A stretch of DNA of 64,000 nt, from positions 496,001-560,000 of the forward strand of contig CAWCSF010000010.1 of NCBI GenBank assembly GCA_963798195.1, written 5' to 3'. Position numbers and translations under genes: made by a program. The DNA comes from CAVSRC01 sp963798195. Its GTDB lineage: Bacteria; Pseudomonadota; Alphaproteobacteria; Rhizobiales; Kaistiaceae. A model generated the notes under the pieces. It had not been told where the DNA came from, did not search any database, and was given only the letters and a program-made list of their open reading frames with translations. This document shows, in pieces, positions 17,855 to 25,535 of the stretch; position 1 is the stretch's first letter; every line of letters starts with the position of its first letter.

Positions 17855-20053
17855 ATGGCAAAGGCTCTGACCGGCCGCATTACGCTCAATCTTATCGCGG
17901 GCATCGTCATTACGGTGCTCACGGTTCTGATCACCGTGTCGTGGATGGCCTACAAGCACAATCAGCAGGCTGCTGCGAGCACCGAAACCATGGTCGCCGG
18001 TGGATTGCAGGCCATGGGCAAGCGTCTCGCCCAGCTCGCCAACGACTATGGCTGGTGGGAGGAGGCCTACGACGCCTACATCCGCAAGGATGATGAGTGG
18101 ATCGAGGCCAACATCGGCACTGGCATCACCGATACCGACATCGCCGATCTGCTCGTTGTGATTTCGCCGGAGGGCACGGTGGACCATTCGTGGATCACCG
18201 ACGACACGACCGACACGAGCGACGAGATCATCACGCCCGAGATGCTGTCCGAAATCCGCTCGATCGCCAAAGGCCTCCCGGTGGAGAACCTTGCCGGCAA
18301 GAGCGGCATCTATCTGAAGACACCGTCGGTTCCGATGATGATTGGCATCCAGCATCTGGCGCCCGTCTCAAAGGCCGGCGAAGTCGCCAACACCAGCCTT
18401 CCGATCATCGTTTTCGGCCAGTACCTCGATGACAGCCGTCTCCACGAACTCGGCCAGTCGTTCCTGATCGACGATCTGCGCTTTGCGGACGAAAGCGGCG
18501 CCGGCGCGAGCGAGCTGACGATCCACGATCTCGCCGGCGACGACCTTGGCTATGTGGCGTGGACGCCGCCGAAGCCGGGCAACGCGCTGCTGCGCAGCGT
18601 GCTGCTGCCGATCGGCATCGCACTGACGCTGTTCTGCATCGCGGCGCTGGCTACGGCCTTCCGCGCCCGACGGATGGCGATTGCGCTGACCGAGAGCGAA
18701 CGCGAGGCCGTTACCGCCGCGCGCACCGACTCGATGACCGGGCTGATGAACCGCACCGGCTTCACCGAGATGCTGGAATCGCCGCACTACGACAGCGCGT
18801 GCCGGAGCGGTCAGCTGGCGGTGATCTATCTCGACGTCAACGGGTTCAAGCTCGTCAACGATTCCATCGGCCACCACGGCGGCGACGACCTCGTGAAGGC
18901 GCTCGCGGCCCGAATTGGCTCGGTCCTGCCCCCGGAGGCCGCGCTCGCGCGCATCGGCGGTGATGAATTCGCCATTGCGGTGATCGCCGACGACCTGCGC
19001 CAGGCCGCTGCGGAGACGGCTTCGACGGCGGTGCAATCCCTCGATCAGCCGTTCACAATCAGCGGCTTTGAATTCCACGTCACCGCCTCGGTCGGCTATG
19101 CGCTTTCCGACGGTGGCTGCGCCGATCCCGCCGAGCTTGTTCGCCGCGCCGACCTGGCCATGTACCAAGCCAAGAACGCGGCCGAACGCGATGCGCTTTG
19201 CTACCACGCGACGATGGAAACCGGTGCGCTTGAGAAGAAGCAGATCGAGGCCGGTCTGCGGCGGGCAATCGAGAACGGCAACGAATTGCAGGTATTTTAC
19301 CAGCCCGTCGTCCGCACGACCGATCTCTCCGTCACTGGCTTCGAGGCGCTGCTGCGCTGGACCGCCCCGGAATTCGGATCGGTCTCGCCGGCGGTGTTCA
19401 TTCCGGTCGCCGAGGAGACTGGCCTCATCCACGACATTGGCCGTTTCGTTGTCGAACAGGCCTGCCGCGATCTGCACCGCTGGCCAGGTTACCATGTCGC
19501 AATCAACGTTTCGCCGCTTCAACTGCGCGATCCGAATTTCGCCGATGAAATTTCGGCGATCGTGGAACGCCACGGCCTGACACCCGAGCGGTTCCATCTC
19601 GAACTGACAGAAGGCATTCTGGTCAACAACCCGACCATTGCAGCGAGAAAGCTGGCCACGCTGAAGGAGCGAGGATTCACACTGGCCCTCGACGATTTCG
19701 GCACCGGCTTCTCGTCGATCGGCTACCTGCGCCAGTTCCCGTTTGACATTCTCAAGATCGATCGATCATTCGTGCGGGAGATTGGCCTGAATGCCACCGC
19801 CAATTCGCTGATCCAGTCGCTCGTATCGCTCGGCGAGGCCCTCGAGCTTTCGGTCGTCGCCGAAGGCATCGAGAACGAGGATCAGTTGAAGCTCCTCCAT
19901 CTCATCCAGTGCGAGTTCATCCAGGGTTTCCTGGTGAGCAGGCCGGTGTCGGCGGATGGCATTGATGCCTTCCTTGTCGAAAGCGGCCACCGCGCCGGCA
20001 GGCGTCCCGGAGCCGGACCTGTGGCCGAGCGCTGGGTTGCAGCCAGCACTTGA
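17855..20053 (+). CDS. membrane GGDEF-EAL protein with CHASE4-like sensor domain
   Basis: 732 aa. TM helix 1 is at residues 12-30 and an extracytoplasmic CHASE4-like sensor at about 40-240 (NDYGWWEEAYDAYIRKDDEW typifies it). TM helix 2 is at 247-269. The GGDEF domain has an intact IGGDEF at 367-372, without an RxxD inhibitory site. The EAL domain starts FEALLRW at 496-502, with ELTEGI, DDFGTGFSSIGYL and AEGIENEDQ carrying the metal and catalytic acids. Both c-di-GMP synthesis and hydrolysis are therefore possible. It is followed 110 bp later by a paralogous gene of the same architecture. Start ATG after a GGGGAT box. Confidence 0.9.
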   Translation: MAKALTGRITLNLIAGIVITVLTVLITVSWMAYKHNQQAAASTETMVAGGLQAMGKRLAQLANDYGWWEEAYDAYIRKDDEWIEANIGTGITDTDIADLLVVISPEGTVDHSWITDDTTDTSDEIITPEMLSEIRSIAKGLPVENLAGKSGIYLKTPSVPMMIGIQHLAPVSKAGEVANTSLPIIVFGQYLDDSRLHELGQSFLIDDLRFADESGAGASELTIHDLAGDDLGYVAWTPPKPGNALLRSVLLPIGIALTLFCIAALATAFRARRMAIALTESEREAVTAARTDSMTGLMNRTGFTEMLESPHYDSACRSGQLAVIYLDVNGFKLVNDSIGHHGGDDLVKALAARIGSVLPPEAALARIGGDEFAIAVIADDLRQAAAETASTAVQSLDQPFTISGFEFHVTASVGYALSDGGCADPAELVRRADLAMYQAKNAAERDALCYHATMETGALEKKQIEAGLRRAIENGNELQVFYQPVVRTTDLSVTGFEALLRWTAPEFGSVSPAVFIPVAEETGLIHDIGRFVVEQACRDLHRWPGYHVAINVSPLQLRDPNFADEISAIVERHGLTPERFHLELTEGILVNNPTIAARKLATLKERGFTLALDDFGTGFSSIGYLRQFPFDILKIDRSFVREIGLNATANSLIQSLVSLGEALELSVVAEGIENEDQLKLLHLIQCEFIQGFLVSRPVSADGIDAFLVESGHRAGRRPGAGPVAERWVAAST

Positions 20054-20162
20054 GCGGTGAACGCGGCGTTAACCAGCGTAGGGGGCTCTGGTACATGCTT
20101 CAGGTTGCCTTAAGGGTACGACGCTAACGGTGGTGTGGTCCGTGCGCGCCCTGGCTGCCGTA

Positions 20163-22334
20163 ATGCTGCGATTCATTCGCTTTCCTTTCATTCTGAAAAT
20201 CGTTCTTCCGGCCACTGCGGTGTTCATCGCGGCAGCGGTGAGCCTTACGTTTGCGCTCAGCGAAATGGCCAACGAGGTCAATCGCACCGAGGTTTCGCTG
20301 ACGGACCGAACGACCGAAGCTGCCGTCGAGGCTACTCTCCGCCGGATAGAGACGAGCCACCGGGACTACGCCGTCTGGGACGATGCGGCCCGCAAGCTTT
20401 ACGGTGAGGTGGACGAGGAGTTCGTCGACGACAGTTTCGTCTCCTCGACTTTGAATCCGGTCCTGTTCGACACCGCGTATCTGGTCGAGCGGAGCGGTGC
20501 CCTTGTCTTTGCCTACCGCAGCGGCAAGCCAGTCGACAAACCGATCGACCAGGCATTCGGACATCACATCCGACAGTTCATCGAAGACATGTCCGCGGAC
20601 GGCGTGACCGCTGACGTTCGCAGCGCGATCGTGCAAGGAGCATGGGGTCTGGCGGTCGTGGCCGTCGGTCCCGTTGTGCCATTTTCCGACGACTTTCTTC
20701 CGAAGCCGACATCGGCCCGGTTTCTCATCATTGCAAGAGCGTTCGATGCCGACCTCGTGAATCAGATTTCCAAGGACTATCTCATCGACGGTTTGAAGCT
20801 ATCCGACGCGAAGGTTGCAGCCGGGACACCGTTGATCGACCCGGATGGAAAGGTGCTCGGCGCACTAACCTGGACGGCCCGCGAACCCGGTACGGTGGCT
20901 CTGTCCCGACTGACGCCACGCGTGGCAATCGCACTGGCGTTGCTGGCAGCGATGTTGCTGGCCCTGATGGCCCTGGCGGCGCGAGGCTACGCCAAGGTAC
21001 GGCGAGGGGAGGCGCTGGCTCGCCACACGGCCACGCACGACGCCCTGAGCGGTCTGCCCAATCGCCATGCGCTGGTCGACCACCTCGATCGCGCCATCGG
21101 CGAAATTCCCATGCGGGGAGGGCACCTCGCAATACTGTATCTCGATCTCGACGGGTTCAAGGAAGTCAACGACAGCTACGGCCGCGAAGTGGGCGACCAA
21201 CTGCTGCGCAAGGTCGCAAAAGGCTTCGAGGCCCTGGCTGGCAATCATATGCTGGTCCGCCTCGGGGGCGACGAGTTCGCCGTCGTCGTTCAGGATGTCG
21301 ATGTAGCCACCGTCTCGGCGCGGCTCGCTGATCGTCTCATTCGCTTCTTTGCCCGTCCATTCGACGTCGGCGGGCGCATCATCTCCATCAGTGTCAGCAT
21401 CGGGATCGCGCAGGTCGACGAAGGCAATATCTCGGTCGAGGAGGCGCTGCGCCGCGCGGATGTCGCAATGTATCAGGCGAAGCAGCAGGGTCGTAATCGG
21501 GTTTGCGCCTTCGACGATTCACTGGACACGCTCCGCCTGCGGCGCATTGAGATTGGCGCCGATCTCCGCCGCGCGATGGAGAAAAATGGGCTGACGATGT
21601 TCTATCAGCCGGTCTACGACGCGCGCACCGGCGCCATCAACAGCGTCGAAGCCCTCGTGCGTTGGCCGCGCGGCGACGACCGCGCCCCGATTTCGCCGGC
21701 CGAGTTCATTCCGATCGCGGAAGAGACCGGGTTGATCGACGAATTGGGAGCCTGGACATTGCATCGCGCGTGCGAAGATGCGCGTGCGTGGCCCGACCTC
21801 AAGGTAGCCGTCAACGTGTCGCCGGCCCAGTTTCAAAATCCGCACTTCGCCGAGGTCGTGCAGAATGTTCTGCGTGACGTCGGCTTTGCTCCGGATCGCC
21901 TGGAGATCGAGATCACGGAAACCTACCTCATCACGCACCCGGACCAGGCCTGCCGGGCGATCGACGCCGTGCGCGAACTTGGTGTCACCGTGGCACTGGA
22001 CGATTTTGGGGTCGGCTATTCCAGCATCGGCTATCTGCGGAACTTTGCTTTCGACAAACTCAAGCTCGACCGGTCGCTGATCGCCGATATCCATCGCGAT
22101 CCCCACGCCCAGAAACTGATCCAGGCGACGGTCGCCCTTGCCGGAGCCCTTAGCCTGCGCGTCACGGCAGAGGGCGTCGAGACTGAAGAGGAGGCCACAT
22201 TGCTGCGCGCAGCCGGATGTGACCTTTTCCAGGGCTATTTCTTCGGCCGCCCGGTGCCCGCTCAGGAGATCACGGCTCTGCTCGGCGCGGACGCGCGCGT
22301 GAGACGTGCGGAGGCGGTGCTGCGCTTCGCCTGA
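20163..22334 (+). CDS. membrane GGDEF-EAL protein with CHASE4-like sensor domain (second copy)
   Basis: 723 aa from the ATG at 20163; an in-frame GTG at 20130 would add 11 residues and neither has a strong ribosome site. TM helix 1 is within the first 30 residues. The periplasmic sensor has the TSHRDYAVWDDAARKLYGEV signature of CHASE4-like domains. TM helix 2 is at about 253-275. GGDEF is intact (LGGDEF about 367-372, no RxxD I-site). EAL is intact (VEALVRW), with EITETYLI, DDFGVGYSSIGYL and AEGVETEEE. It is a diverged neighbour of the preceding gene. Both enzyme activities are possible; the sensor ligand is unknown. Confidence 0.9.
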   Translation: MLRFIRFPFILKIVLPATAVFIAAAVSLTFALSEMANEVNRTEVSLTDRTTEAAVEATLRRIETSHRDYAVWDDAARKLYGEVDEEFVDDSFVSSTLNPVLFDTAYLVERSGALVFAYRSGKPVDKPIDQAFGHHIRQFIEDMSADGVTADVRSAIVQGAWGLAVVAVGPVVPFSDDFLPKPTSARFLIIARAFDADLVNQISKDYLIDGLKLSDAKVAAGTPLIDPDGKVLGALTWTAREPGTVALSRLTPRVAIALALLAAMLLALMALAARGYAKVRRGEALARHTATHDALSGLPNRHALVDHLDRAIGEIPMRGGHLAILYLDLDGFKEVNDSYGREVGDQLLRKVAKGFEALAGNHMLVRLGGDEFAVVVQDVDVATVSARLADRLIRFFARPFDVGGRIISISVSIGIAQVDEGNISVEEALRRADVAMYQAKQQGRNRVCAFDDSLDTLRLRRIEIGADLRRAMEKNGLTMFYQPVYDARTGAINSVEALVRWPRGDDRAPISPAEFIPIAEETGLIDELGAWTLHRACEDARAWPDLKVAVNVSPAQFQNPHFAEVVQNVLRDVGFAPDRLEIEITETYLITHPDQACRAIDAVRELGVTVALDDFGVGYSSIGYLRNFAFDKLKLDRSLIADIHRDPHAQKLIQATVALAGALSLRVTAEGVETEEEATLLRAAGCDLFQGYFFGRPVPAQEITALLGADARVRRAEAVLRFA

Positions 22335-22423
22335 ACCGTGCAATCGGGCATTCGAATCGCTACACTTGGCAGCCGACCAAACGCCCGCCCGCGACCCTCA
22401 CGACACGAGGAGCACCGGCCCGC

Positions 22424-23152
22424 ATGCCTCAATGGCTGCATCTCCTTTCCTGGGCGGCACTGCTGCTCGGCTTCGGCTCCGCGGCGGTGGTTGTCGCCGA
22501 CCTGATCAGGCATCCCCAAAAGATGTGGATCATGAACGCCGTATGGCCGGTCACTGCGCTATACGGAACGGTATTCGGTCTTTGGGGGTACTTCCGCTAC
22601 GGCCGCCTGGCGAGCCGCGATGCTGCGAAATCGGCCGCCGAAAAGGGCGACATGTCGCCCAACATGACCGTTCCGTTTCCGGTCGCGGTTGGGACGGGTT
22701 CCACCCACTGCGGTGCCGGTTGCACGCTGGGGGACATCGCTGCCGAGTGGCTGGCGTTCTTCGTGCCGGGCATTGCGGTGTGGCTCGGTTATGAGAGCTT
22801 GTTTGCAGAGAAGATGTTCGCGATCTGGATTCTCGACTTCCTGTTCGCGTTTATGTTCGGGATTGCCTTCCAGTTCTTCACCATCGCTCCCATGCGTGGA
22901 CTTGGCCTGCGCGATGGCCTGATAGCGGCGGTAAAGGCCGACACGCTTTCACTGACTGCCTGGCAGGTCGGGATGTACGGCTGCATGGCGCTTGCTCAAT
23001 TTTATGTGTTTCGCGGATTGATCGGCGTCTCCCTGGAGGTGAACACGCCGGAATTCTGGTTCGTGATGCAGATCGCGATGATGGCGGGCTTCTGCACCAG
23101 TTATCCGGTGAACTGGTGGCTGATCCGCTCCGGGATCAAGGAACGCATGTAG
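22424..23152 (+). CDS. DUF4396 domain-containing membrane protein
   Basis: 242 aa integral membrane protein with about six helices. The N-terminal segment LIRHPQKMWIMNAVWPVTALYG and the central HCGAGCTLGDIAAEW are the recognisable DUF4396 signatures; the His-Cys-x-x-x-Cys group could bind a metal such as copper. The ATG lies after CACGAGGAGCACC. It stands alone between the c-di-GMP genes and csbD at the left edge of the stress island; no EcfG promoter motif was found in front of it. Function unknown. Confidence 0.85.
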   Translation: MPQWLHLLSWAALLLGFGSAAVVVADLIRHPQKMWIMNAVWPVTALYGTVFGLWGYFRYGRLASRDAAKSAAEKGDMSPNMTVPFPVAVGTGSTHCGAGCTLGDIAAEWLAFFVPGIAVWLGYESLFAEKMFAIWILDFLFAFMFGIAFQFFTIAPMRGLGLRDGLIAAVKADTLSLTAWQVGMYGCMALAQFYVFRGLIGVSLEVNTPEFWFVMQIAMMAGFCTSYPVNWWLIRSGIKERM

Positions 23153-23183
23153 TCGCCCGATGTGATCGCTTCTTCGGCGCAAG

Positions 23184-23209
23184 GGAAACATTTCTGGCTC
23201 CCGCGCGTT
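23184..23209 (+). promoter_or_regulatory. putative EcfG promoter for csbD
   Basis: GGAAA (23184-23188), 17-nt spacer, CGTT (23206-23209): one mismatch to the alphaproteobacterial EcfG consensus GGAAC-N16/17-CGTT. The -10 lies 35 nt before the csbD ATG. CsbD-like genes are classic members of general stress regulons. Confidence 0.5.
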
Positions 23210-23244
23210 CTTCACGGGTGTGTTTCAACCGAAGGAGAACTCCG

Positions 23245-23442
23245 ATGAATTGGGACCAGGTAAAAGGCAATTGGAAGCAGGTACGCGGCGAGGCCCAGAA
23301 GCAGTGGGGCAAGCTCACCAACGACGATCTCGACGTGATCGCCGGTGAGCGGACCAAGCTCGCGGGTCGGCTCCAGGAGCGCTACGGCTACGGCAAGGAA
23401 AAGGCCGAGCAGGAAATCGATGAGTGGTCGAAGCGCCACTAA
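23245..23442 (+). CDS. CsbD family stress protein
   Basis: 65 aa. MNWDQVKGNWKQVRGEAQKQWGKLTNDDLDVI is the standard CsbD N terminus; the rest is charged helix (GYGKEKAEQEIDEW). CsbD-like proteins are small, abundant, general-stress-induced and of unknown biochemical role. ATG 23245 follows GAAGGAG. An EcfG-like promoter lies just upstream and a perfect 10-bp terminator hairpin immediately downstream, so it is probably a monocistronic stress transcript. Confidence 0.93.
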   Translation: MNWDQVKGNWKQVRGEAQKQWGKLTNDDLDVIAGERTKLAGRLQERYGYGKEKAEQEIDEWSKRH

Positions 23443-23454
23443 CAGATCGTGAAG

Positions 23455-23483
23455 ACGCGCGCCCGACCGGGCGCGCGTTTTTT
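23455..23483 (+). terminator. Rho-independent terminator of csbD
   Basis: Perfect 10-bp stem ACGCGCGCCC / GGGCGCGCGT (23455-23464 with 23469-23478), 4-nt loop, followed by six T. It lies 13 nt after the csbD stop. Confidence 0.9.
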
Positions 23484-23496
23484 CGCGGGAGTGGTC

Positions 23497-23646
23497 ATGA
23501 TCCGCAAGATAAAATCCGGATATCGGATTTATTCGCGCAAGCCTGATCCGAAGACCGGTCGGCGCCGCAATCTGGGCACTTTCAGGACGCGTGCCGCGGC
23601 CGAGAAACACGAACAACAAATTCAGTACTTCAAACGTCGCGGATAA
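23497..23646 (+). CDS. small basic protein of unknown function
   Basis: 49 aa, very basic: MIRKIKSGYRIYSRK, then PKTGRRRNLGTFRTRAAAEKHE and QIQYFKRRG. Similar 50-aa proteins are common in Rhizobiales as unnamed ORFs; the middle resembles the strand region of AP2/integrase-like DNA-binding arms, so nucleic-acid binding is conceivable. ATG 23497 is preceded by CGGGAGTGGTC and lies just past the csbD terminator; the longer upstream reading would pass through the terminator hairpin. A 20-nt gap precedes the next small gene. Confidence 0.65.
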   Translation: MIRKIKSGYRIYSRKPDPKTGRRRNLGTFRTRAAAEKHEQQIQYFKRRG

Positions 23647-23666
23647 TCCCCGGACGGAGCAAATAT

Positions 23667-23939
23667 ATGAACGACAATGATGCAAAAGAAGCGGACGAGG
23701 CCAGCCGGCGAGAGCCAGCCAACGACGACGAAAACCACCTGAAGCTATTGCTGGCGGGCGACTTCTCGTCGCCGCTCGAAGTTCTGGCTGAGGATGCGCT
23801 CAGCCCGTCCGAAAAACGCGAGATATTTGAGGTCTGGATCCGCGATCTGACCGCGAGCCAGCAGGATGCCAATACCAGGAAGACGCGCGCGTCGATCGAA
23901 GAGGCGATCGCCAAGCTGGACGCCGACGCGGCGCGGTAG
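23667..23939 (+). CDS. hypothetical acidic protein
   Basis: 90 aa, acidic, soluble, predicted mostly helical (SSPLEVLAEDALSPSEKREIFEVWIRDLTAS, then a charged helix ending in LDADAAR). ATG preceded by ACGGAGCAAAT. It is probably co-transcribed with the 49-aa gene 20 nt upstream and is convergent with the iron-permease gene (23-bp gap). No family recognised. Confidence 0.6.
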   Translation: MNDNDAKEADEASRREPANDDENHLKLLLAGDFSSPLEVLAEDALSPSEKREIFEVWIRDLTASQQDANTRKTRASIEEAIAKLDADAAR

Positions 23940-23962
23940 ACGCTGGCCGCAGGAACACTAAA

Positions 23963-24397
23963 TCAGGGCTTTCTCCGGTGTTCCATGAACGCCGTGTGCA
24001 GGTGTTCGAGATAATCTTCCGAGCGTTCCTCGGCTGTCGCCAAATCCTTCTCCGATCCCTTTACCACCAGGATGAGCTCGGCCAGCTTGATCTGGATGGC
24101 CAGGCTGTCGCGGTTCTGGGTGTGCTGAATCACGAACACCATCAGGAACGTGATGATCGTGGTCGACGTGTTGACGATCAGTTGCCAGGTATCGCTGAAA
24201 CCGAAGAGGGGGCCGCTTAGGCCCCACAGAAGGAGAAGACCAAGGGCCGTGAAGAACGTGGCAGGCCGTCCTGCCAAGCGGGCCGTTTCCGAAGCAAACC
24301 GCTCGAAAATCGGCAGTGCCGGGGCCTTTTCAGGTTTCGAGGGCTTGTGCTGCCGGTTGGGCGACCCGCGGCGCGGCCGGCTCGTAGTCTTCTTCAT
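23963..24397 (-). CDS. low-affinity iron permease family protein
   Basis: 144 aa. A basic N-terminal tail precedes two closely spaced hydrophobic helices (FFTALGLLLLWGLSGPLF at about 49-66, and TWQLIVNTSTTIITFLMVFVIQ). HTQNRDSLAIQIKLAELI follows, the hallmark of the family named after yeast Fet4. Bacterial members are only about 140 aa and a transport role is unproven. An exact EcfG promoter (24424-24448, minus) lies 26 bp before the start, so it is probably a general stress gene. Confidence 0.88.
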   Translation of the reverse strand: MKKTTSRPRRGSPNRQHKPSKPEKAPALPIFERFASETARLAGRPATFFTALGLLLLWGLSGPLFGFSDTWQLIVNTSTTIITFLMVFVIQHTQNRDSLAIQIKLAELILVVKGSEKDLATAEERSEDYLEHLHTAFMEHRRKP

Positions 24398-24423
24398 GGC
24401 TGAACCTCCCGTTGGCCCGCGTA

Positions 24424-24448
24424 AACGCAGGAGTTCCGACTGCGTTCC
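24424..24448 (-). promoter_or_regulatory. EcfG promoter for the iron permease homologue
   Basis: On the minus strand: GGAAC (24448-24444), 16-nt spacer, CGTT (24427-24424), a perfect consensus. The -10 is 26 nt from the start codon at 24397. It is back to back with a plus-strand EcfG motif beginning 10 bp away. Confidence 0.7.
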
Positions 24449-24457
24449 GGCGATCAG

Positions 24458-24483
24458 GGAACGGAAAACATGGTTCGTGCGTT
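24458..24483 (+). promoter_or_regulatory. EcfG promoter pointing toward the ecfG 3' end
   Basis: GGAAC (24458-24462), 17-nt spacer, CGTT (24480-24483), a perfect consensus. A transcript from here would cross a 40-codon ORF (24541-24663) and enter ecfG antisense from its 3' end. No obvious U-rich terminator lies before the ecfG stop; only a 6-bp stem (24497-24515) is seen. Confidence 0.6.
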
Positions 24484-24540
24484 GAGGCTTCGGCCAACGT
24501 GCTTGTTCCGCACGTACGGACCAATGGAGAAGTTTCCGAG

Positions 24541-24663
24541 ATGAAGAAGGAGCGAGAATGGGATCGGAGCCTGCGCCGATCTGGCGACATGGCGCATCCG
24601 CGCCACAGCCGTCACGTTCCCGTCAGCACGCTCCGCGTCGCGTTGTCCGGACCGAAATCTTGA
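24541..24663 (+). CDS. candidate small ORF, partly antisense to ecfG
   Basis: 40 codons, strongly basic (MKKEREWDRSLRRSGD then PRHSRHVPVSTLRVALS). GGAGAAG lies about 10 nt before the ATG. It follows a perfect EcfG promoter motif, but its last 52 bp are antisense to the end of ecfG and its composition could be a shadow of that gene. The transcript may instead be a non-coding antisense RNA. Low confidence as a protein. Confidence 0.25.
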   Translation: MKKEREWDRSLRRSGDMAHPRHSRHVPVSTLRVALSGPKS

Positions 24664-25154
24664 GAACCTTCGATCGCCATCAATTCCGCCAGGCGGTTGC
24701 GAGCCCGGTTGACGCGGCTCTTGATCGTGCCAACGGCGCAATCGCAAATCTTGGCTGCTTCCTCGTACGAGAACCCGGAAGCGCCGACCAGGATCAGGGC
24801 CTCGCGCTGGTCGTCCGGCAACTGAGAAAGCGCCTCCTTCAACTCGCCAAACTCGATGCTCGGTATCTGCGAGGGCTCAGCCTTCAAGCTGTCCGTATGC
24901 TTGCCGTCCACATCCTCGACCTCATGGCGCCGCTTGCGGTATTCCGAGCGGAAATGGTTGCGCAGGATGGTAAAGAGCCAAGCCGGCATGTTGGTGCCGA
25001 CCTGGAATCGATCGATGTTCGCAAGCGCACGGAGCATGGTTTCCTGCACCAGGTCGTCAGCCCGATCAACGTTGCCGCAGAGCGAGACCGCGAAAGCGCG
25101 CAGGCTCGGCACAGTGGCAAGAACGGCATCTCGGAGTTCGGGGGTAAGCGGCAT
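24612..25154 (-). CDS. ecfG: EcfG-type sigma factor (ECF15), general stress response
   Basis: 180 aa. Region 2 covers residues about 15-85 (CGNVDRADDLVQETMLRALANIDRF, NMPAWLFTILRNHFRSEYRKRR). Region 4 covers about 110-165 (LPDDQREALILVGASGFSYEEAAKICDCAVGTIKSR, here in separate pieces: LPDDQREALILVGASG; YEEAAKICDCAVGT). It directs the alphaproteobacterial general stress regulon and is held by NepR until PhyR~P binds NepR. It lies 9 nt downstream of nepR and divergent from phyR, the canonical order. EcfG-type promoter motifs are scattered through the next 13 kb and may be its targets. Confidence 0.96.
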   Translation of the reverse strand: MPLTPELRDAVLATVPSLRAFAVSLCGNVDRADDLVQETMLRALANIDRFQVGTNMPAWLFTILRNHFRSEYRKRRHEVEDVDGKHTDSLKAEPSQIPSIEFGELKEALSQLPDDQREALILVGASGFSYEEAAKICDCAVGTIKSRVNRARNRLAELMAIEGSQDFGPDNATRSVLTGT

Positions 25155-25163
25155 GGTTCGGCC

Positions 25164-25370
25164 CTACTCTTTCTTCTCGTCCGCGGGCCGATCGAGCTGT
25201 TGCAGAAGCGTCGCGAACCGGTCGGGAACGCCCTGGCTGACCACATCGTCGTACATGGCGCGGAGGCGATCACCGATCCGGGATTGGATTTCCGGGGTAA
25301 GGCGGGCAGGTTTACGCACGGTATCTCCCGCTTTTCCGCCCCGGCGCCGCACTGGCTGTCTGTCGTTCAT
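25164..25370 (-). CDS. nepR: NepR family anti-sigma factor
   Basis: 68 aa. The conserved NepR core is visible at residues about 25-62: LTPEIQSRIGDRLRAMYDD and VPDRFATLLQQLD, with flexible charged ends. It binds EcfG; phosphorylated PhyR, through its sigma-like domain, displaces EcfG (partner switching). First gene of the nepR-ecfG operon, divergent from phyR. Start ATG at 25370; AAAGAAG precedes it. Confidence 0.93.
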   Translation of the reverse strand: MNDRQPVRRRGGKAGDTVRKPARLTPEIQSRIGDRLRAMYDDVVSQGVPDRFATLLQQLDRPADEKKE

Positions 25371-25435
25371 GGCTTCTTTCTTCCGAATGGCACCAGCGGC
25401 GATGAGGTCAAGGATTCTGGTTCCTGTGTCATCCT

Positions 25436-25460
25436 AACGTCCAACTGTTCGCATGGTTTC
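25436..25460 (-). promoter_or_regulatory. putative EcfG promoter for nepR-ecfG (autoregulation)
   Basis: Minus strand: GAAAC (25460-25456), 16-nt spacer, CGTT (25439-25436): one mismatch to GGAAC-N16-CGTT. It sits 65 bp from the nepR start in the phyR/nepR divergent spacer, where autoregulatory EcfG promoters are usual. Confidence 0.45.
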
Positions 25461-25535
25461 ATATGAACAAGATCGAGCAACGTTCGGCATATTGCCCTTT
25501 TTTGGTTTTCAGTCCCACACGCCGAGGAGATTCCT

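Noticed and set aside
17665..18093. 142-codon plus-strand ORF upstream of the first GGDEF-EAL gene
   Set aside because: Overlaps that gene out of frame and its left part lies in AT-richer non-coding sequence; no ribosome site or family similarity.
18368..19597. 409-codon minus-strand ORF
   Set aside because: Antisense to the GGDEF-EAL gene, which has complete domains.
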